Notes: a model not told the origin generated them from the sequence alone. Shown: positions 34,020-47,919, counted from the stretch's first letter. The stretch is 64,000 nucleotides of DNA from Marisa cornuarietis (GCA_004794655.1 SMMW01000568.1:2766001-2830000); one strand, 5' to 3'. Translations and numbers: made by a program.

Positions 34020-34839
34020 AGCCATGCAAGAGTAGTGTCTGATATAAAAAAGAACAAGCTGAACATGTAATTTGCACGTACAACTCAAATGTGCGACCGA
34101 CAGCATAAAGTTGATCTTCATTTACACGCTTAAAATGTAACTAAAAAGAGGTGAGATATCATCAAAGGAAACATTAAGATGCCCGTTCTCACCATAGCTT
34201 GATAACACCAGGTCGCACCCCGATCAAGCTGATGAGCAAGAAGTGAGTGCCGCGGGCTGGTGGTATAGGAGTACTCGTTATAGCAACACTAGATGTGATG
34301 TTGTTAATATACGAGTCTTCCAGCTATGCGCCAACCTCGTACTTACTGCAACTTAACTTCATCTTTCTCGTGCACTAAAATGGGAATTTTCATAATCTGC
34401 AGGCTATACCTTTAAAATTAATTTTATAACTGACAAATTCATTCTAAAGTTATTTCTTTCCCTTGTAAAGAAATGCAATTCATTCAATGGCTAAAGAGGG
34501 ATAATTAGTTAAAAGCAAATAATTTATCAACGTTCAAAACTTGAGGGATCAACGATGACTTATGAGAACAAATGGTGTTCGGATACATAATGTATGCAAA
34601 TGTAAATTATTATTCTAATATGGAATATTATAGAATAACTTAACTTATTCTAAACCAGTGGCATGAAAATGATCTACCAAACTTAAGGACAACGGTTTAG
34701 AATTCTAATGACACAGGCACAGGTATTCCTCTCACAAATATTACATAAGCTTTCACCAGTAGCATCATGAAATGTCTATAAAGATTTCCACACACAAACA
34801 GCGCTGTTGCATTTAGACTGTGTTACATGGTCATAAAGA

Positions 34840-35066
34840 TCACAGAATTATAAGTATGTTGTAATTAGAAGCAAACCACTTCACCTCAAATATGAGTATT
34901 TGGGAAAAGGAAACGAGCCTCGATCGCTCAGAAGCGTCTACAGATTTCTCAATGTCATGCCTTGAATTATGGGAATCATAGAAATAACTATAGGGTGTGG
35001 AAATGAAACAAAATACGAACAAAGTTAACAGACTGTACTGGCATTGTCTTTTGAAGCTATGAAGTC
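34840..35066 (-). pseudogene. Possible remnant of a third pyruvyltransferase 5' part
   Basis: After an acceptor-like GGCAG at about 35067-35071, the minus strand reads LHSFKRQCQYS and then a hydrophobic stretch (LLTLFVFCFISTPYSYFY). This repeats the plan of the two pyruvyltransferase exons: splice phase, basic residues, then signal anchor. No catalytic motifs follow. It lies at the correct position and strand relative to the decayed third transporter. The similarity is structural rather than a clear sequence match, so this is tentative. Confidence 0.35.
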
Positions 35067-35541
35067 CTGCCACCTCACCTGACTCTACGGCCCTCGTGAA
35101 TACTTCATGCAATTACTCAGTGAGTTGGTGATACCGCCGCTGGCTATCTTGTCGTGTGTCCTACGATCCTAAACTAAGAAAACGTGATTTAAAAGGAGGG
35201 ATAAGTCCATACAGGTATGCATGGAGGCTTTATTTTTCAGCGTAGGTGGAGTGAGGCTCAGAGAGAGAGAGAGAGAGAAAGAGACAATATAGGGACGGAG
35301 AAAAAAATACAACGAAGAAAGGAAAACATATTTCTATTCCCACGCTCGTGGGAAAAGCTTCACTAAAGCCACATTTGAAAAAAAGCTTCTGAACGAAATC
35401 CATGATGCTTACATAACGGCATCTGGCAAAGTATATTTTACACCTGTCCTTGCTGTCACAACGTTACTGGCATCTGAAATTGGACATCGTGCTGCATCAC
35501 ACAGAAAATATGAAAGGAATCATGTAATTGTGTGTGTGTGT

Positions 35542-35607
<66 letters not shown>

Positions 35608-36640
35608 GATAGAGAAACAAATATGTACAGCTTCGTCAGTTTAGTTCAAGAATAGTGTATTAGCTCAATACACAAAAAATTGGGAATTCTTCTTCGGAAA
35701 GTGTTTTGTTTTTATATATATAAAGTAGTAATTGTTGCTAAAGTTACTGATGCACGAATTGATTGTGCTGTCCAGCAACTACTTTCTTAGGCACGAATTT
35801 AGGTCGCTGAAAACAAACATGCCACGGATAAACTGCAGCAGTCACGTTTCGCCTCAGTGCTCCTCATCTACATCGACAGGTAACGGATTACAAAATGGAT
35901 GCTGTTTCTTCTTGAAAATCAAGCTGAATTCACTCAATCTAATTCCCTACCTTTCCACAAAACCTTGTAATAAAAACACATGAGCCACAGTCACGACATT
36001 GTAACCTAAATTATCCTTTTGGAAGCTTCATGCAGTCTGCCCTTCTTCTCCGCCTCCTCGAACCTCTTCAGGAAAACAGGTTGGGAGGGGATGTGAGTGG
36101 AGGAGGGAGTACGAAAGGTGAGCGGCTGGGCTATGGAGCAGATTACACTGAGAACCTAGCAGTTTGAGAATGTATTCGTAACCATCCATTTCATCAGAAT
36201 TTTGAACACCTGTCTGTAATCAGCTTTGACTGTGTTGCTTTAGATCGGAGGAGAACGTGTAGGCGATCGTCCTACCTGGTTTGTGTATCTATTTTAATAA
36301 ACACTTAAACATACGTAGACGTAGGACGTCGAACGTAGAGTGGGAGAACGCATATCACGTAGTCAGGCGGATCAGAAAGGAATTAACCGAGACGCACACA
36401 GCATTAACATAACTTATTGCTACTGGCTTTGCCGCTGGATGATATCTTTAATTTTAAACATTTCTTAGTCTTAAATCTTTTAAGATAATCAGTTTTACAG
36501 AAACAGTGAGCAATACACCTTTAACACTTTTGAAACCTTTAATTTTAAACACGTTTAGGCCTATTTAGATAATCAGTTTGATAGAAATACGGGAGAAAAC
36601 AGGTTTTTTTAACTAAAGCTGTTTAAAAAAAAAATTTAAA
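35067..36640. other. Intergenic, no gene recognised
   Basis: Contains a (GA)n tract (about 35261-35280) and a GT microsatellite. No coding sequence supported. Confidence 0.5.
35529..35602. repeat. (GT)n microsatellite
   Basis: A GT run with one TATG interruption. Confidence 0.96.
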
Positions 36641-38111
36641 ATGCTAACATCAGAAGTTATGAAGGTCATTGCACCGACAATGACTAAGGCCAGGTTAACC
36701 CTCAGGCTGTCGCTAATACTCTTGTGGACCGGGACTAAATCCTGTTGGAGAGATGCGGGTGCTGCAGCTGCTCTGTCTACATGTGTCATGCTACGGTGGC
36801 TGTCACCAACTTGTAGTGTCCCAACATCACGTGACACACCATCATCATGATGAAGCTGAGTGGCTCCCTCTACGATCAGCCTGTCTCCTAAATGGCACGC
36901 ATGTAATCCCTGGGAACAATAATCTATTCCAATTTGTCGCTGTCTAGTTATGAAATTACCAGACACTTGAACACAGTCTGATCCTGCCTTTCGTACATCT
37001 TATCTGTCCATCGAGTAAAACTGGGTGTGATGGGGCGCGTTGTTTGTCATTGCGATAAGAACCTACTCGGTATGCACGATGTTGGATAGTGTTGAAACAT
37101 TATCAGGAGCAGTATCATGTAAAACATTCACCACCTTCTGAGTACAAACGAATAATGTTTCTTTATCCGATTCTAGTACTCCATAACATTTCAGATTGTC
37201 TTTCCTTGAAAACGCCTCTAACTTGTCTTTTCATTTGAAATGTTCATAATTCGTTTGGCCTACCTTCTATTTTCGAAAATGAGGAAGTTGTTTCTTGAAA
37301 CTTCCCATGAACTTTATCGAAATCCTCTTCTAAATGCACAATTCAGGATTGTAATTCATTGATTTCTGTTCCAAGTGCACACAGAGTCGTGAACCTGAAG
37401 GTCTGTGTGTAGAGTATTATTAACTTCATGTCACTATTAGAATCAAGGCCCTCAGAACTGGTCCTGGACTTAGTTTTCTCAGAGTCCTAATCGGGACCTG
37501 GGGTTAGCTCTCTAGCGCCGAAACATTGCGACCTATTGTAGCCATAAAATCCAGGTCTTGTTACGTAGGTTCGCTGACACCTCTGCGCGTTTGAGCATGG
37601 AAGGCCAGAAAATCCGCACAAAAATTTGAACACTCTATAGGCATGATTAACGATACTACACACAATATCTCAATGGATAAACTGAAAATTCCGGATTTAA
37701 AAGAAAAAAGTATATTCCAAAGTAACCACGATCCATGAGCACGATTCAACCCCCATTCCCCCACAATAGAGTTTTAAAGTAGTTGTTGTCAGATTGTACA
37801 TGTATTTACTGGCGATTCTAGGCTTTTTATATCGTAAGAAATAAGCTCTTTAAATAGCTGTTAGAAACGTGCTTCGTCATGACAACGGGATTGTCCCGTG
37901 CTCGAGCTTGGTTCTCGTTCAAAATATCTGCATATGTGGTCTCAAGAACTTGAAGCAGAAGAACTGAGTCACTGTCGAGGCTGCTGTTAGTTACTGGGGT
38001 AGCCTCAAGGGCCACAATGCTCACGTTAGTCAGGAAGATATTGGCCAGGACACAGATTTCTATGATTTCTGTGGGCCAGGATCTTGCAAGGCGAGAGGAA
38101 AGAACGATCAC
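36641..38111 (-). pseudogene. Decayed third copy of the TPT-family transporter
   Basis: Two separated blocks on the minus strand match transporters 1 and 2. The upstream block (about 37827-38060) keeps ANIFLTNVSI, ATPVTN, LETTYADI and KHVSNSYL, in the order of residues 21-95 of the intact copies. The downstream block (about 36641-36720) has SLRVNLALVIVGAMTFITSD, corresponding to residues 137-156 (SVWVSLPMVIGGAVIFVSDD). The roughly 1.1 kb between them and everything after the second block have lost recognisable coding. The copy is dead but marks a third unit of the array. Confidence 0.72.
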
Positions 38112-38499
38112 TGCGAATGCTCCTCACCTCCCTCGGGTTCTTCACCGCTCTAATCTAAATTGTCTGCTTAATGGGCCTTTATCATTGCTATGCCCATAAT
38201 TTATATAAGATGCTAAACAGAACTTTTACATGTTCGTGTCCGACACGGTGTTTTGCGCATAGCAAGAGAATCAGACCGCAAAGTAGGGCATTCTTTCTAT
38301 CGAAGCTACACAGTGCCACAACTTGAGTCAAATTTGGAGGAGGGAGAATAGAGAAGAACGATCTTGCTCCAGTTACCCGTACAACAGCCAAACGAGAGAA
38401 GACCTGTACCTACAGTGTGCCACTGTCCTAGTGTAAGCAGTTCTTGTGGTCCTAAAAACGTCGAGTCGTGCGAGGATCCTGGAAACCGCTGACGGGTTG
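38112..38499. other. Intergenic, no gene recognised
   Basis: Short interval between the transporter remnant and a SINE. Nothing recognised. Confidence 0.45.
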
Positions 38500-38688
38500 G
38501 AAGGGGAAAGGATCGTGTTTTACGCCGAGTCAGCAACTAAGGCTATGTCACGGCAAGGCAGCCAGTCCTGTATGCAAATGCCACATGCAGAGAAAGAACA
38601 GTGTGCCAGAGACGAGACCTGAACCCAGGACAGTCAACCTCATTGTATTGGTGACAGACGCTAACCATTGCGCCACCAGACACCCAGA
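38500..38688 (-). mobile_element. tRNA-derived SINE, copy 2
   Basis: Read on the minus strand, the A-box-like GGTGGCGCAATGGTTAG is followed by TCTGTCACCAATACA and a B-box-like GGGTTCAGGTCTC. The body is CTTTCTCTGCATGTGGCATTT and GCTGACTCGGCGTAAAACAC. This parallels copy 1 at 9.6 kb block by block. Confidence 0.8.
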
Positions 38689-41600
38689 TGGGGCGAGGAT
38701 TGGGGGATGCCGGGAGCTTATTTATTCCTTCGACCATCAGTCATTTGACAGGCAGGCTGGAAGGGGGAGGATATAACATGACACAAAAAATTATATTGAA
38801 TACCATTTTCATTCACAGCAATGTCTATGTTTAAAATGCTTGCATTTAAAGAAGCTTATTCTCTACAAAAATTGTTATTATTAAGCACTTTATAAACTCA
38901 ACATTTCATAAAACGGTCATAGTGTTACACAAGATTACTCTAGTGAAATTTGTTTTTCCTATACAGAAAGATTAAACACTCTTTTTCTAACATTCTCATA
39001 TGTATAATGATTTTAGTTTCACTGTTGCAGCAATGAAACAATTTACACCAGTACTGACAGTTTTACTGGTAAAGACACAGTTTCACTATTGAGAACATTT
39101 CATTATCAACCGGTTGAGCTACATTTGGTGAGACACTATTCAAAACTACACATCCAACGCTTAGTTTGACTAAACATTCTCTAAAACAGTTAATATGTAT
39201 ATAAATAACATCTTTAAATAAGGTTCAAGAAGTGAATAAAATTAGGCTCTTTTATACAATAGAATAAAGTTTTCATTCACTATTTAAAATGCTTACGTTT
39301 AAAGAATCTAATTAGCAGAAAATTATATATATATATATATATAAACATCTGCAAAAAGTATAGAAATAACCCTTTGCACGGTACACTTTGTTTCACCCAT
39401 GAATAGACAACGGAAACAAAAAAGAGCAGATCTGAGAGAGAGGATGAAGAAGAAAGAGGTGGGGAAGAGGTTGGACGCCAAAAAGGCACGACTGCGATCT
39501 TGATCTGTCAAGTGTAACGAGAGAAATCTTTGAACTGGAACTGTGTGGACTCCCATGTGGGAACATGAGAAGCCCGACAGGAGTCCATGTCGACCTGGAG
39601 ATTAACTGCCTCAGCACCGTTGGGCGTGTCAGCTGTGCCCAGCTCCTTACAGTCGACTATGTGCTGCCTGCATCCGTCATCAATGGCAGCCTGCAACTGC
39701 TGCAACCAGCTGTGACTAATACTCTGATGAAATGATGTTCGTTCTTTTTTTCTCGAGTAGAATACATGCTTGACACGTCAACGGCTGTGGAGCATGAGAA
39801 AGACTTCGTCATGTAATATATCTACGTGTTATGTGTGCAGCCTGATATTTTGAACAATATAGAAAGTTATTTTTCTTCAGCTTTGTCACTGTCGCGTTTA
39901 CCGGTAGTATGATTTAGTAAGAAAAGAGACGGACACTTGTCTGTATTTTGGGAGCAATTTGTTAGCTTTTTTGTGACGACGATTTGGGGCAGATTGGCAT
40001 TGAATATTTACTATTTAGGAGGAGACGAGGGCTCTATAATATCTCGATTTACTCGGAAATAAAACAAGCATTGTGATTTTACTTTAACATTTTATTGTAA
40101 AATTTTTGTTCTCTCAATCTAACACGTCTTCCAATGTTACACTTGATGCTTTTTACATTAAATTCTGGAATAAGAATCCATATCCATACTAATTCTTTTG
40201 GTGGACCAATACTTTTGGCTAAGTTATTTTCACATAAGTTTGATAAGGATGTTTATATTTGTAAGAAGGAAAGATATTTCCAAAGAGTCGGACGCCTATT
40301 ATTATTTACTATTTAGCCGAGTAGCTTTATTTACAGTTTGTAATTGTTCGTGTGGTACCTCACATTATGGATGTGACATGGGACACAATGAGAAGTGACG
40401 GGCCGTCATTGAAGAGTTACTGAACCGTTAACAAATATCTCTCACCCAGATTCTAACTGAGACAACAATATTTGTTTGTATTTACCTTACGTACACATTT
40501 TCAAAATATGTTGTACCTAGGATGTCAAAGTGAGAATGAGTTCATGTTAATGAATGTGTAATAGATTGGTAGAGGGTATCGTCTGAGAGAAAGCGGGGTC
40601 TGTAAACAGAGTATGAGAACGTCATCTGCGTCGGTTGCATGTTTGTGTTCTTTCGTAGAATTGATCTTTTGTTTTAAGAACAGTTATTTCTGTCTGTTCC
40701 TGTTAGAAAAGGTATTTCTAAAGGAGACAACTTACATTTCTAAAAGGGGGTTATTCAGCATTTTACTTTGAATGTTAGTTAGTCGGGTGAGTAAGTCACG
40801 AAAACATGAAAGACTTGCTGACAAGGTGTTTTAGTCTGGAAACTACGCGACAGCTGTCACGCGCTATCAAGGTGTTGCTAATTACATAAAGCCAGCCTTA
40901 TTTCAACTTCTGTCAAAAATTCAGCTTTAAATCAGAGTTGGCAGGCTACAGGGTGCCTTTCTCAGGGTCTGATCACGTGACAATAAATAAAAAATATATA
41001 TGACCACGTGACAAGCAGTAACTCGGGCCAGTTCATTGCATACTTTAGTGTCAGTAGACTGCCGCCCCTTGTCTGGCATCCCCGTTGTTTTGATACAACT
41101 TTAGTTGCTGGTTCGGCGTTGAACACCATTCCCCGCGTCCTCCCCCGAATCCCCGTCTTATTCACTGTCGGTGTTTCTACTTTTTTTTTTTTAATGTGGC
41201 TATCTCTGGATCACAGTCATTTTTGTTTTATTTTTAAAATGTAGAGATCAAAGGTGCGTGCGGTCCCTATAGGTATTTATACTTTTGTAGATTTGGGGAT
41301 GGGCAGAATAAGGTCTTAAAGGTACTTATTTTTAGCGAATAGGTCCTTATAATTGTCAGTCGGGTCCTTATAAAAAAGAGAAGTTTTTATTAGTACTTTT
41401 TGCCTAAAGCGTGTTCACACTTTATTCTTCTCGCGCTTCACAGTTCAAAACCTCGTCATAGCTCTGTCAGAATCTAGAGGACATAACTATTGCTGTTTTC
41501 AAAACCCAAACCTCTATCTTCTCGTTTAAAAAAAAAAAAAATGGGTCGGACTCGGGGAGGGAGGTGAGGATAGTTGACGGGCGAGATTGAAGGGATCAGC

Positions 41601-42186
41601 GAAGCGTGACCACTACTGTAGTGGACAGGGGGTTGTCGGGTGAAGGGTGGTATTGGTAAAAGGGGAGTGGAGGTTAGGAGAATGACAGTCGAAAAGCAGG
41701 GCTGCAGTCAAAGTGCTTTTAAATAGAAAACGATGGGGTGCATGATCTCCTGTTGTATGTTTCTATTTAGCTCAGTATTATTAGCATCATCTCAATAATT
41801 ACAAATAACCACATTAGTTATTTTAAAGCTGTGTTTCTGTTCTTTCCATCCGATTAGGATTAGTGGTTTGCAGACTAGGATAGGAGCTTTTTTCAAGACT
41901 TTTGCTACCAAGAACAACATATAAAACCTCCTCGCTGTTGTAGGTTTTTACATGTTATTTAAAAAGAAGTGCTGTTCTTCTTCAAAATTTGTGGATATTG
42001 ACATTTGAAAAATCGCAATTAGCCTGCGTTATAGAAACAAGTAATGAAAGCTTCACAGCAAAAGAAATAAGAGTTATCGAAGAAGCATGATCTAATGTTT
42101 TTAAAATCGGTTTTTCAAATGGCGTGTTCAGATTTCCCAAAGCAATTCGTTTGCCTTATTATTTTAAAGAAACCATTTCAACGGTT

Positions 42187-42189
<3 letters not shown>
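38689..42189. other. Intergenic, no gene recognised
   Basis: A long AT-rich interval with a (TA)n tract near 39325 and poly-A or poly-T runs near 41185 and 41527. An open stretch at 39508-39705 on the minus strand begins at TTG and has no motif I recognise. No coding sequence supported. Confidence 0.5.
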
Positions 42190-42250
<61 letters not shown>

Positions 42251-42267
42251 GTGAGAGAGAGAGAGAA
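42190..42267. repeat. (CA)n(GA)n microsatellite
   Basis: A pure CA tract of about 60 bp followed by a short GA tract. Confidence 0.96.
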
Positions 42268-43634
42268 GTAAGAGAGGAGGGGGAGCAAAAAGATTCCTCT
42301 TGCAGAAGATGGAATCATTAAAAAGAATCAGCGTGTCTCAGATTGAAACAAGCCATGTGTCGGGTAAAGACAGTGCTTGACTGGATGAACTGACGGAGTA
42401 ATATTACTAACACACTAGCAAATGTGTTGTAGTACAGTTGCGTCATGCTATGATGAATGTGATCACAGCTTCTTTGATATGTGAAAAGAACTTTGTAACA
42501 TATAATCACAAATTTCCCCAGAAATAAATAAGGGAAAGATAACCACCTAATAGGTAACTGTAATTGTTCAGTAATCTATGCAGGATACTTCTTAAAGAGT
42601 TGAAGCAAACTGAGTTTGTCTATATATATATATATATATTAAATCATAGCATTTGTTGTCAGAATACTCAGTTTGGCTCATTTTTTTCACGTCGAATTCC
42701 TCGGATTTTGTTAACTTCAGTTATCAAGGAAAACAAACAGCGTGGTGTCTGTCCCATGAAGTATTTGGTTCCCTCCGATGCATTTATATCTTCCTTCTTT
42801 GATCTTTATATCCGTAATAAAACGATATATGAGTGACAGATGACCTGTACCTTCGTTTCCATGTTTTGAAACATCCTTTAAGGGTCCTTAAAAGGTCATT
42901 GTTTTCAGTGTGGTCAGATCTGTGTAAACCTTGATATGGCATGTTAGCTTCTAATTGTAAGATAATTAATACATAGTTGCATGAATTTACGCAGTGTAAT
43001 AAAAGAGTCCCTTACCGTTTTTGTTTTTCCATCACTCGACCTCGCTTTACATCCTTCCACTATGACAAAAACAAACCCTACAGATGCAGTCTTTTGATGG
43101 TCAAGAATTTGCTGGCTAACCATCGAATAAGGCAAAGCCTCATTTATTACCCGCTTTTACCAGACACGGGGACCTTGAGGCGACTCCCTTTTCGCTGTTT
43201 TGCTAGTGAGACTAGTGAAGGTGCAGGAAGGGTGGAGGGGTACAGCCGCCAGCAATGCGCGTTGTTCTATCGTTAGACCTTAATTGCTGATACGAATTGT
43301 TTGGTGGAAAAAGTAGAACAGTGATAAAGATCTTGTACTGGCGTGATTGAGGTGTGCCGCGGCTATGTGATGGTGACTGTGACCTGTGCCTGCTGGACAC
43401 TTCATGTCCATCGAGGAATTTTTATTTTCGAGAGTGCCGAGAGCGCCTGACGGGCATTTCGGGTATGTTATCACCAGCGCCAGCTTCAAAGTCAATTTTC
43501 ACAAAAACGCGCCTTTCTTTAGTTGTGGAAACTTTGCATCCTTCCCATTTCTTTCTAGCGATGTTTAGGTAGTCGAATCTTTCAAACTAAACGAAAGGGA
43601 ACGGTTCAAGTTAATGTGACGCGGTCTAGTAAGG
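42268..43634. other. Intergenic, no gene recognised
   Basis: Contains an (AT)n tract at about 42620-42639. No coding sequence supported. Confidence 0.5.
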
Positions 43635-43830
43635 GTCGTCCTCTAACCGTTTCAGGTCGTTGGGGAGTCAGATGTTAGAGACCTCACTTTTCCTGGGGCC
43701 AGCTTTGCGTGAGGTACCTTATCTCCCCCACCCCAGGTACCCATTCCCACCAGCTGCATAGGTTGAAGAAACTTGTTATGGAACCGGGGCGCCTCGCCAG
43801 TGCTATAGCCACGAGGCTATCGGTTTCTCC
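43635..43830 (-). mobile_element. Possible SINE of a second tRNA-derived family
   Basis: On the minus strand a tRNA-like head (TAGCCTCGTGGCTATAGCA, then GGTTCCATAAC) precedes a body with GGTACCTGGGGTGGGGGAG and AAGGTACCTCACG. The B box departs from consensus, so the assignment is uncertain. Confidence 0.4.
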
Positions 43831-44049
43831 ATGTAGTGTGGGTAGCTAAATTAAAGGCAAAGGAGCGTAAATACCGTTGAATAGTCTTTCAAGGGCGAAT
43901 GCGTTCGCCACGAAGGCGCAAACAGTGATGGGGTGATGGATGAGGAAAACGCCGGCGAACCAGAAAGAATCTGCCCCACCCCTTTCCTGTTTCCCCACAC
44001 AAGTGGTAAGCAGTAAAATCTTTTAAAACTATCGGCGAGATTTTAATAG

Positions 44050-44520
44050 TAGTACAAACCTTCGTTTAGACTCGCGCATTCTTTCCCTCTCTACCACAAA
44101 GACAGTCACATACGGACAACTGAAGTTCTCCCTCTGTGCTGCTAAGCGGTGGAACTCTCCTCCACATCACATTCGCCACCCTGACTCCAAGGCTACATTC
44201 AAACGTTCTCTGAAAACATTTCTGTTCACAAAGTACTATCCCTGAATTACTGTTCTTAACTCCCTTGCAGCACTGTCTGTCATGCTAACCATCATGTAAT
44301 GACTCCATCTCACACTGTTTACAGTACCTACATCCCTTCATACCTTCATCTATTGCTTTACGTTCTACTCTTGTGCCTCATCTTTGTGTTGTTCAGTGTG
44401 TCTGTACGTATCTCACCGTCCACTGTCTGTTACCTTCCATTTATCATTTTTGGTCTGCACAGAGAATGCGATCTATCTTGGTCGTGATGCTGCGCACATT
44501 ATTATTAGTAGTAGTGCACA
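44050..44520 (+). mobile_element. CR1/L2-like retrotransposon 3' fragment
   Basis: Translation gives the conserved C-terminus of CR1/L2-type ORF2: TVTYGQLKFSLCAAKRWNSP, then HIRHPDSKATFKRSLKTFLF and a stop near 44245. About 270 bp of 3' untranslated sequence follows, ending in CGTGATGCTGCGCACATTATTATTAG, a typical trinucleotide-tail ending. The fragment is 5'-truncated. Confidence 0.82.
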
Positions 44521-47500
44521 ATGTCATTACTGTGTTGACTGCAGACTTCGCAACGTCCATACCTTCATCGCTGTATGATCCACTAGAAGCGACGCGTCCT
44601 TACGAGAAGGTTTCTTGTCTCACCTGCCATACAGGGATGGCGATTGGCCTAGGGACTTCTTTTACTGATGAAAAGAGGCTGAACATTAGCTAATGGGCTA
44701 AAAATATTCTCTGGATGAACGTATTTGAGCAAATATTCATCAAATATTCAGCGCATGAGCAATTTGCGCAAGTGGGTGGTGAAAATGAAAGCAGGATTTC
44801 TAGATCCCAAAATTATATCCTGGGTATGAAAGTCGGTAAAAGCATAAAAGCGATATCGCGACGAGCAAAACAACCGCTAACAGTGTGAGCTCGAACATCT
44901 TTGCCAGGCTTGAAGAAATGCAACGGAAAAGATGCGTGTTGCAGCATCAGACATTGCTTCCGAAATAACAGCTGGTGGAGAGAACCTTGTAGGTCGAGGG
45001 GGTCATGAGGGATTGTGTGATAAAGTGGGCGCCGAGCGACAGGAATTGCTTATAGTGGATTACAGATACTCACAGCCATTTCGTCAACATTTTAAACACC
45101 TGTCTTTATTCAGCCTTGAACACGAGCCTGTGGAACGTGAGTGAAGTCGACACCTTGAAGGTGTGCATATATCTTGTAATGAAACCTTTAACAAGTAAAC
45201 ACACAGAACGTAATCACCTTTAAGAAATGGCACGTCTAGTGTGTACAGAGACACTAACATTAATACTAAGTTGCATTTCGCATCTTTGGTGCGTATAAAT
45301 AAATGTGAAGGAACGACCATCCATGCATACTTCCTGTCCAGCCCCTCGCCAAAGCGTGCAAACATTTCTTCAGATGATGCACTGATTTTGTTGCTGTTAA
45401 TAGCAACCCATGAACCATTTACCCTTTATCGTGTTCTCGCGTAGCTCGTGCGATCGAGACCGGTGTCTACGGGTATCTGCTAGCTCTTTCCAACCTTCAA
45501 CTCCGCCCCAGCACGTGTTGCATGCACCATCCTGTCTTGTGCACCGCTTGGAAGATGTATAAACGGTCTTTAAATATATAACACGCGACACATACAATGT
45601 TAATAAAATGTACATTTAATTATTTAATTCATACACATTTCACTTTTTTTCAAGAAAAATAATGACAATTCGGAAATCATCTACTCTGTCCCTTGTGGTG
45701 CAGAAAATGCGTTCAACGTTAACTGACAAAGTATTTGTTTATTTTAAAGTTCATCGTTGAACAGTTTTTTAGTTCTAAATCCTGTTTCAACGAATAAGTG
45801 TACACTGGGCTCGCTTTACACCTTACTGCTGTAACCAGAGTTATCACAGCACCTATCCTCCCTCTTTTTAGTCATTTTTTTCTTTCTGAGTGTGTGCGTG
45901 TGTGTCTATTGTGCACGAAGTGTGAACAGCCACAAAACACGTTCTTAATACATTTTTGCACTTTTAAAAAGGCTTGCGGCTAAAAGACGGTGAGGGAAGA
46001 TGGTGTGTGATAGCAGAAGGTGAGCTGGATATGGAATCACTCGTATTTTATACTTTGTATACTGCCTTTGGGCTTCTACTGTGAAGGGTTATGCTGAGAA
46101 CTATGCCAAAGTTTTATCTAGAGATGGATAAGTTATTGCCATTGTCATTTTGAGCAAGAGCCGTCATCAGGCAAAAATTAAAAGTATTCCGGCAGTTAAC
46201 ATACGTACATGGTGTGCGTGTGTGTGTGTGTGTGGATACAGAAGACACACTGCACGTGATCTGCTCTGTCAATTATGTAAAATGAATGAAAAAAATAATA
46301 AAGTTCGCTTTGTTCTGTGTTCTAAGGCCTTACAGCATCTCTGAGTAAGATTAAGACAAAGAAAATGGTGTACAAATCCAAACATTTTTTAAGTGAGTTT
46401 GTTATTGGTTTCCACTAATGAATCAGTTGTTAAGAATCTGGCATTATATCTTTTCAATTTAGAAAGTATACAGTGGAAGATTAATCTAAGTATTTAAGTA
46501 ATTATTTTGAAGGGATTACTTGTATCTCTAGCTTTTATAACTATGCACCATTGAATGTAACATTATATTATTATTGTTGTCTGCTCCCCTTCTATGGAGC
46601 CATGGCCCTTGAATAAACAATCGATCGATGAAAAATCTCTTTTTTCTATCTCTCTGGGTGGTTGGATGGGAGGGCACGAAACAGTTTTCTCGACAGGAGG
46701 GTAACACCCATTTTCACCTTTTCATGATGAAAATTGATTCTTTCTGTGAACTCTCACCTCGCCAGCTGCAAGGAGGGTGTAGTGGAAGCTTGGGGTTGGG
46801 GACTTTGTCCAGGGTGGAGGATACACAACAGATGTTTCCGCCACACGATCTTTTCCTTTCTTCCGTTTTGCGAAGACAAAATCTAGTCAATGTAAATGAC
46901 AATTGTACCAAAGAAAAAAAAAAGAAAGAAAAAAAAGAAAAGAAAAGAAAAACCAAACAAAAACAAACAAAAATCACCAGCTCTTGACGTGATCATTGGC
47001 CACGTGTTGCCCAAATGCTCGCTTTTAGTTCGGTACTGGGTGCAGTTTAATTACTGCTAATTATCTCACAGCAGATAAATGTTGAGGAGGGGAGAGGGAT
47101 TTTTAATGCAGTTCAGTCCGCTAAACTGAGAAAAAGAGCAAGAAGTAGAACAGGAATAAGAACAAAGAGAACAAGATTACTGTTGTAGAGCACTTCCTGC
47201 CTGCGCGATTTTAGAGAAAAGACTAACAGGAGGGTAAGCACTACATAACGCAGGGGTGATGACAAATATCTAGTTATTCTCAAAAAGGCTCATGGATAAA
47301 TGCAGTATGTAGATCAAGCGATCGGAACACAGTTGGGAGATCGATGGTGGGAGATAGACTGCATCTTCATAAAAAGGTGTCATCGCAGCCAGTTAGCAAA
47401 AGTGAGATTTCTCCTCACAATTAGATTGCAGATATCATGTTTCACGCTTTAATGCAAACTAAAGTAAAGCTTACTCACATGTGCCTCACACTGCAATAAG

Positions 47501-47919
47501 CCACACCGACCCTCAGTACTTGTTGAAGTGAATAAAGTGGAACCAAAGGACGTGGTAGGATATGGTAGAGACGGTTAGTCCATTTAAAGTCGATCTCATT
47601 ATTTTATCTAATGATTATTACCACGATGATGATGTGTTAGAAGCACATCGTCATCAATGCCGAAGCCTGGAAAGTATTAGTGCTCACTGACGAAGTAGTC
47701 ACGGAAACTGAGGGAACAAAAGGCAGGACAAACACTTCTCATCATGAGTGCAGTAGATGTTGCGTACATGAACAGATTGGAAACATAAACAATGGTAAGT
47801 CCTGTGAACTCCACCCACCTTTCGACTCAGCTGTCGAAAGTGGGTACTTGAGCCAGCGAGAGTGAGGAGACTGTCACTGCCCTCAAATAAAAAGTACGGT
47901 CTGTGACACCTCACACCCA
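44521..47919. other. Intergenic, no gene recognised
   Basis: Includes a short GT tract near 46215, an A-rich low-complexity run at about 46908-46972 and a possible LINE tail near 46600 (AATAAACAATCGATCGATG). No coding sequence supported. Confidence 0.5.

Larger units (their letters stand above)
32470..34839. other. Upstream of transporter 2, no gene recognised
   Basis: Holds an (AT)n tract near 32710, the dispersed repeat near 32.8 kb, a tRNA-like fragment near 33.2 kb and a long CA microsatellite at 33.94 kb. No coding sequence supported. Confidence 0.45.

Noticed and set aside
39508..39705. A minus-strand open stretch (from TTG) considered as an exon
   Set aside because: I could not match it to any protein family and found no convincing splice partners.
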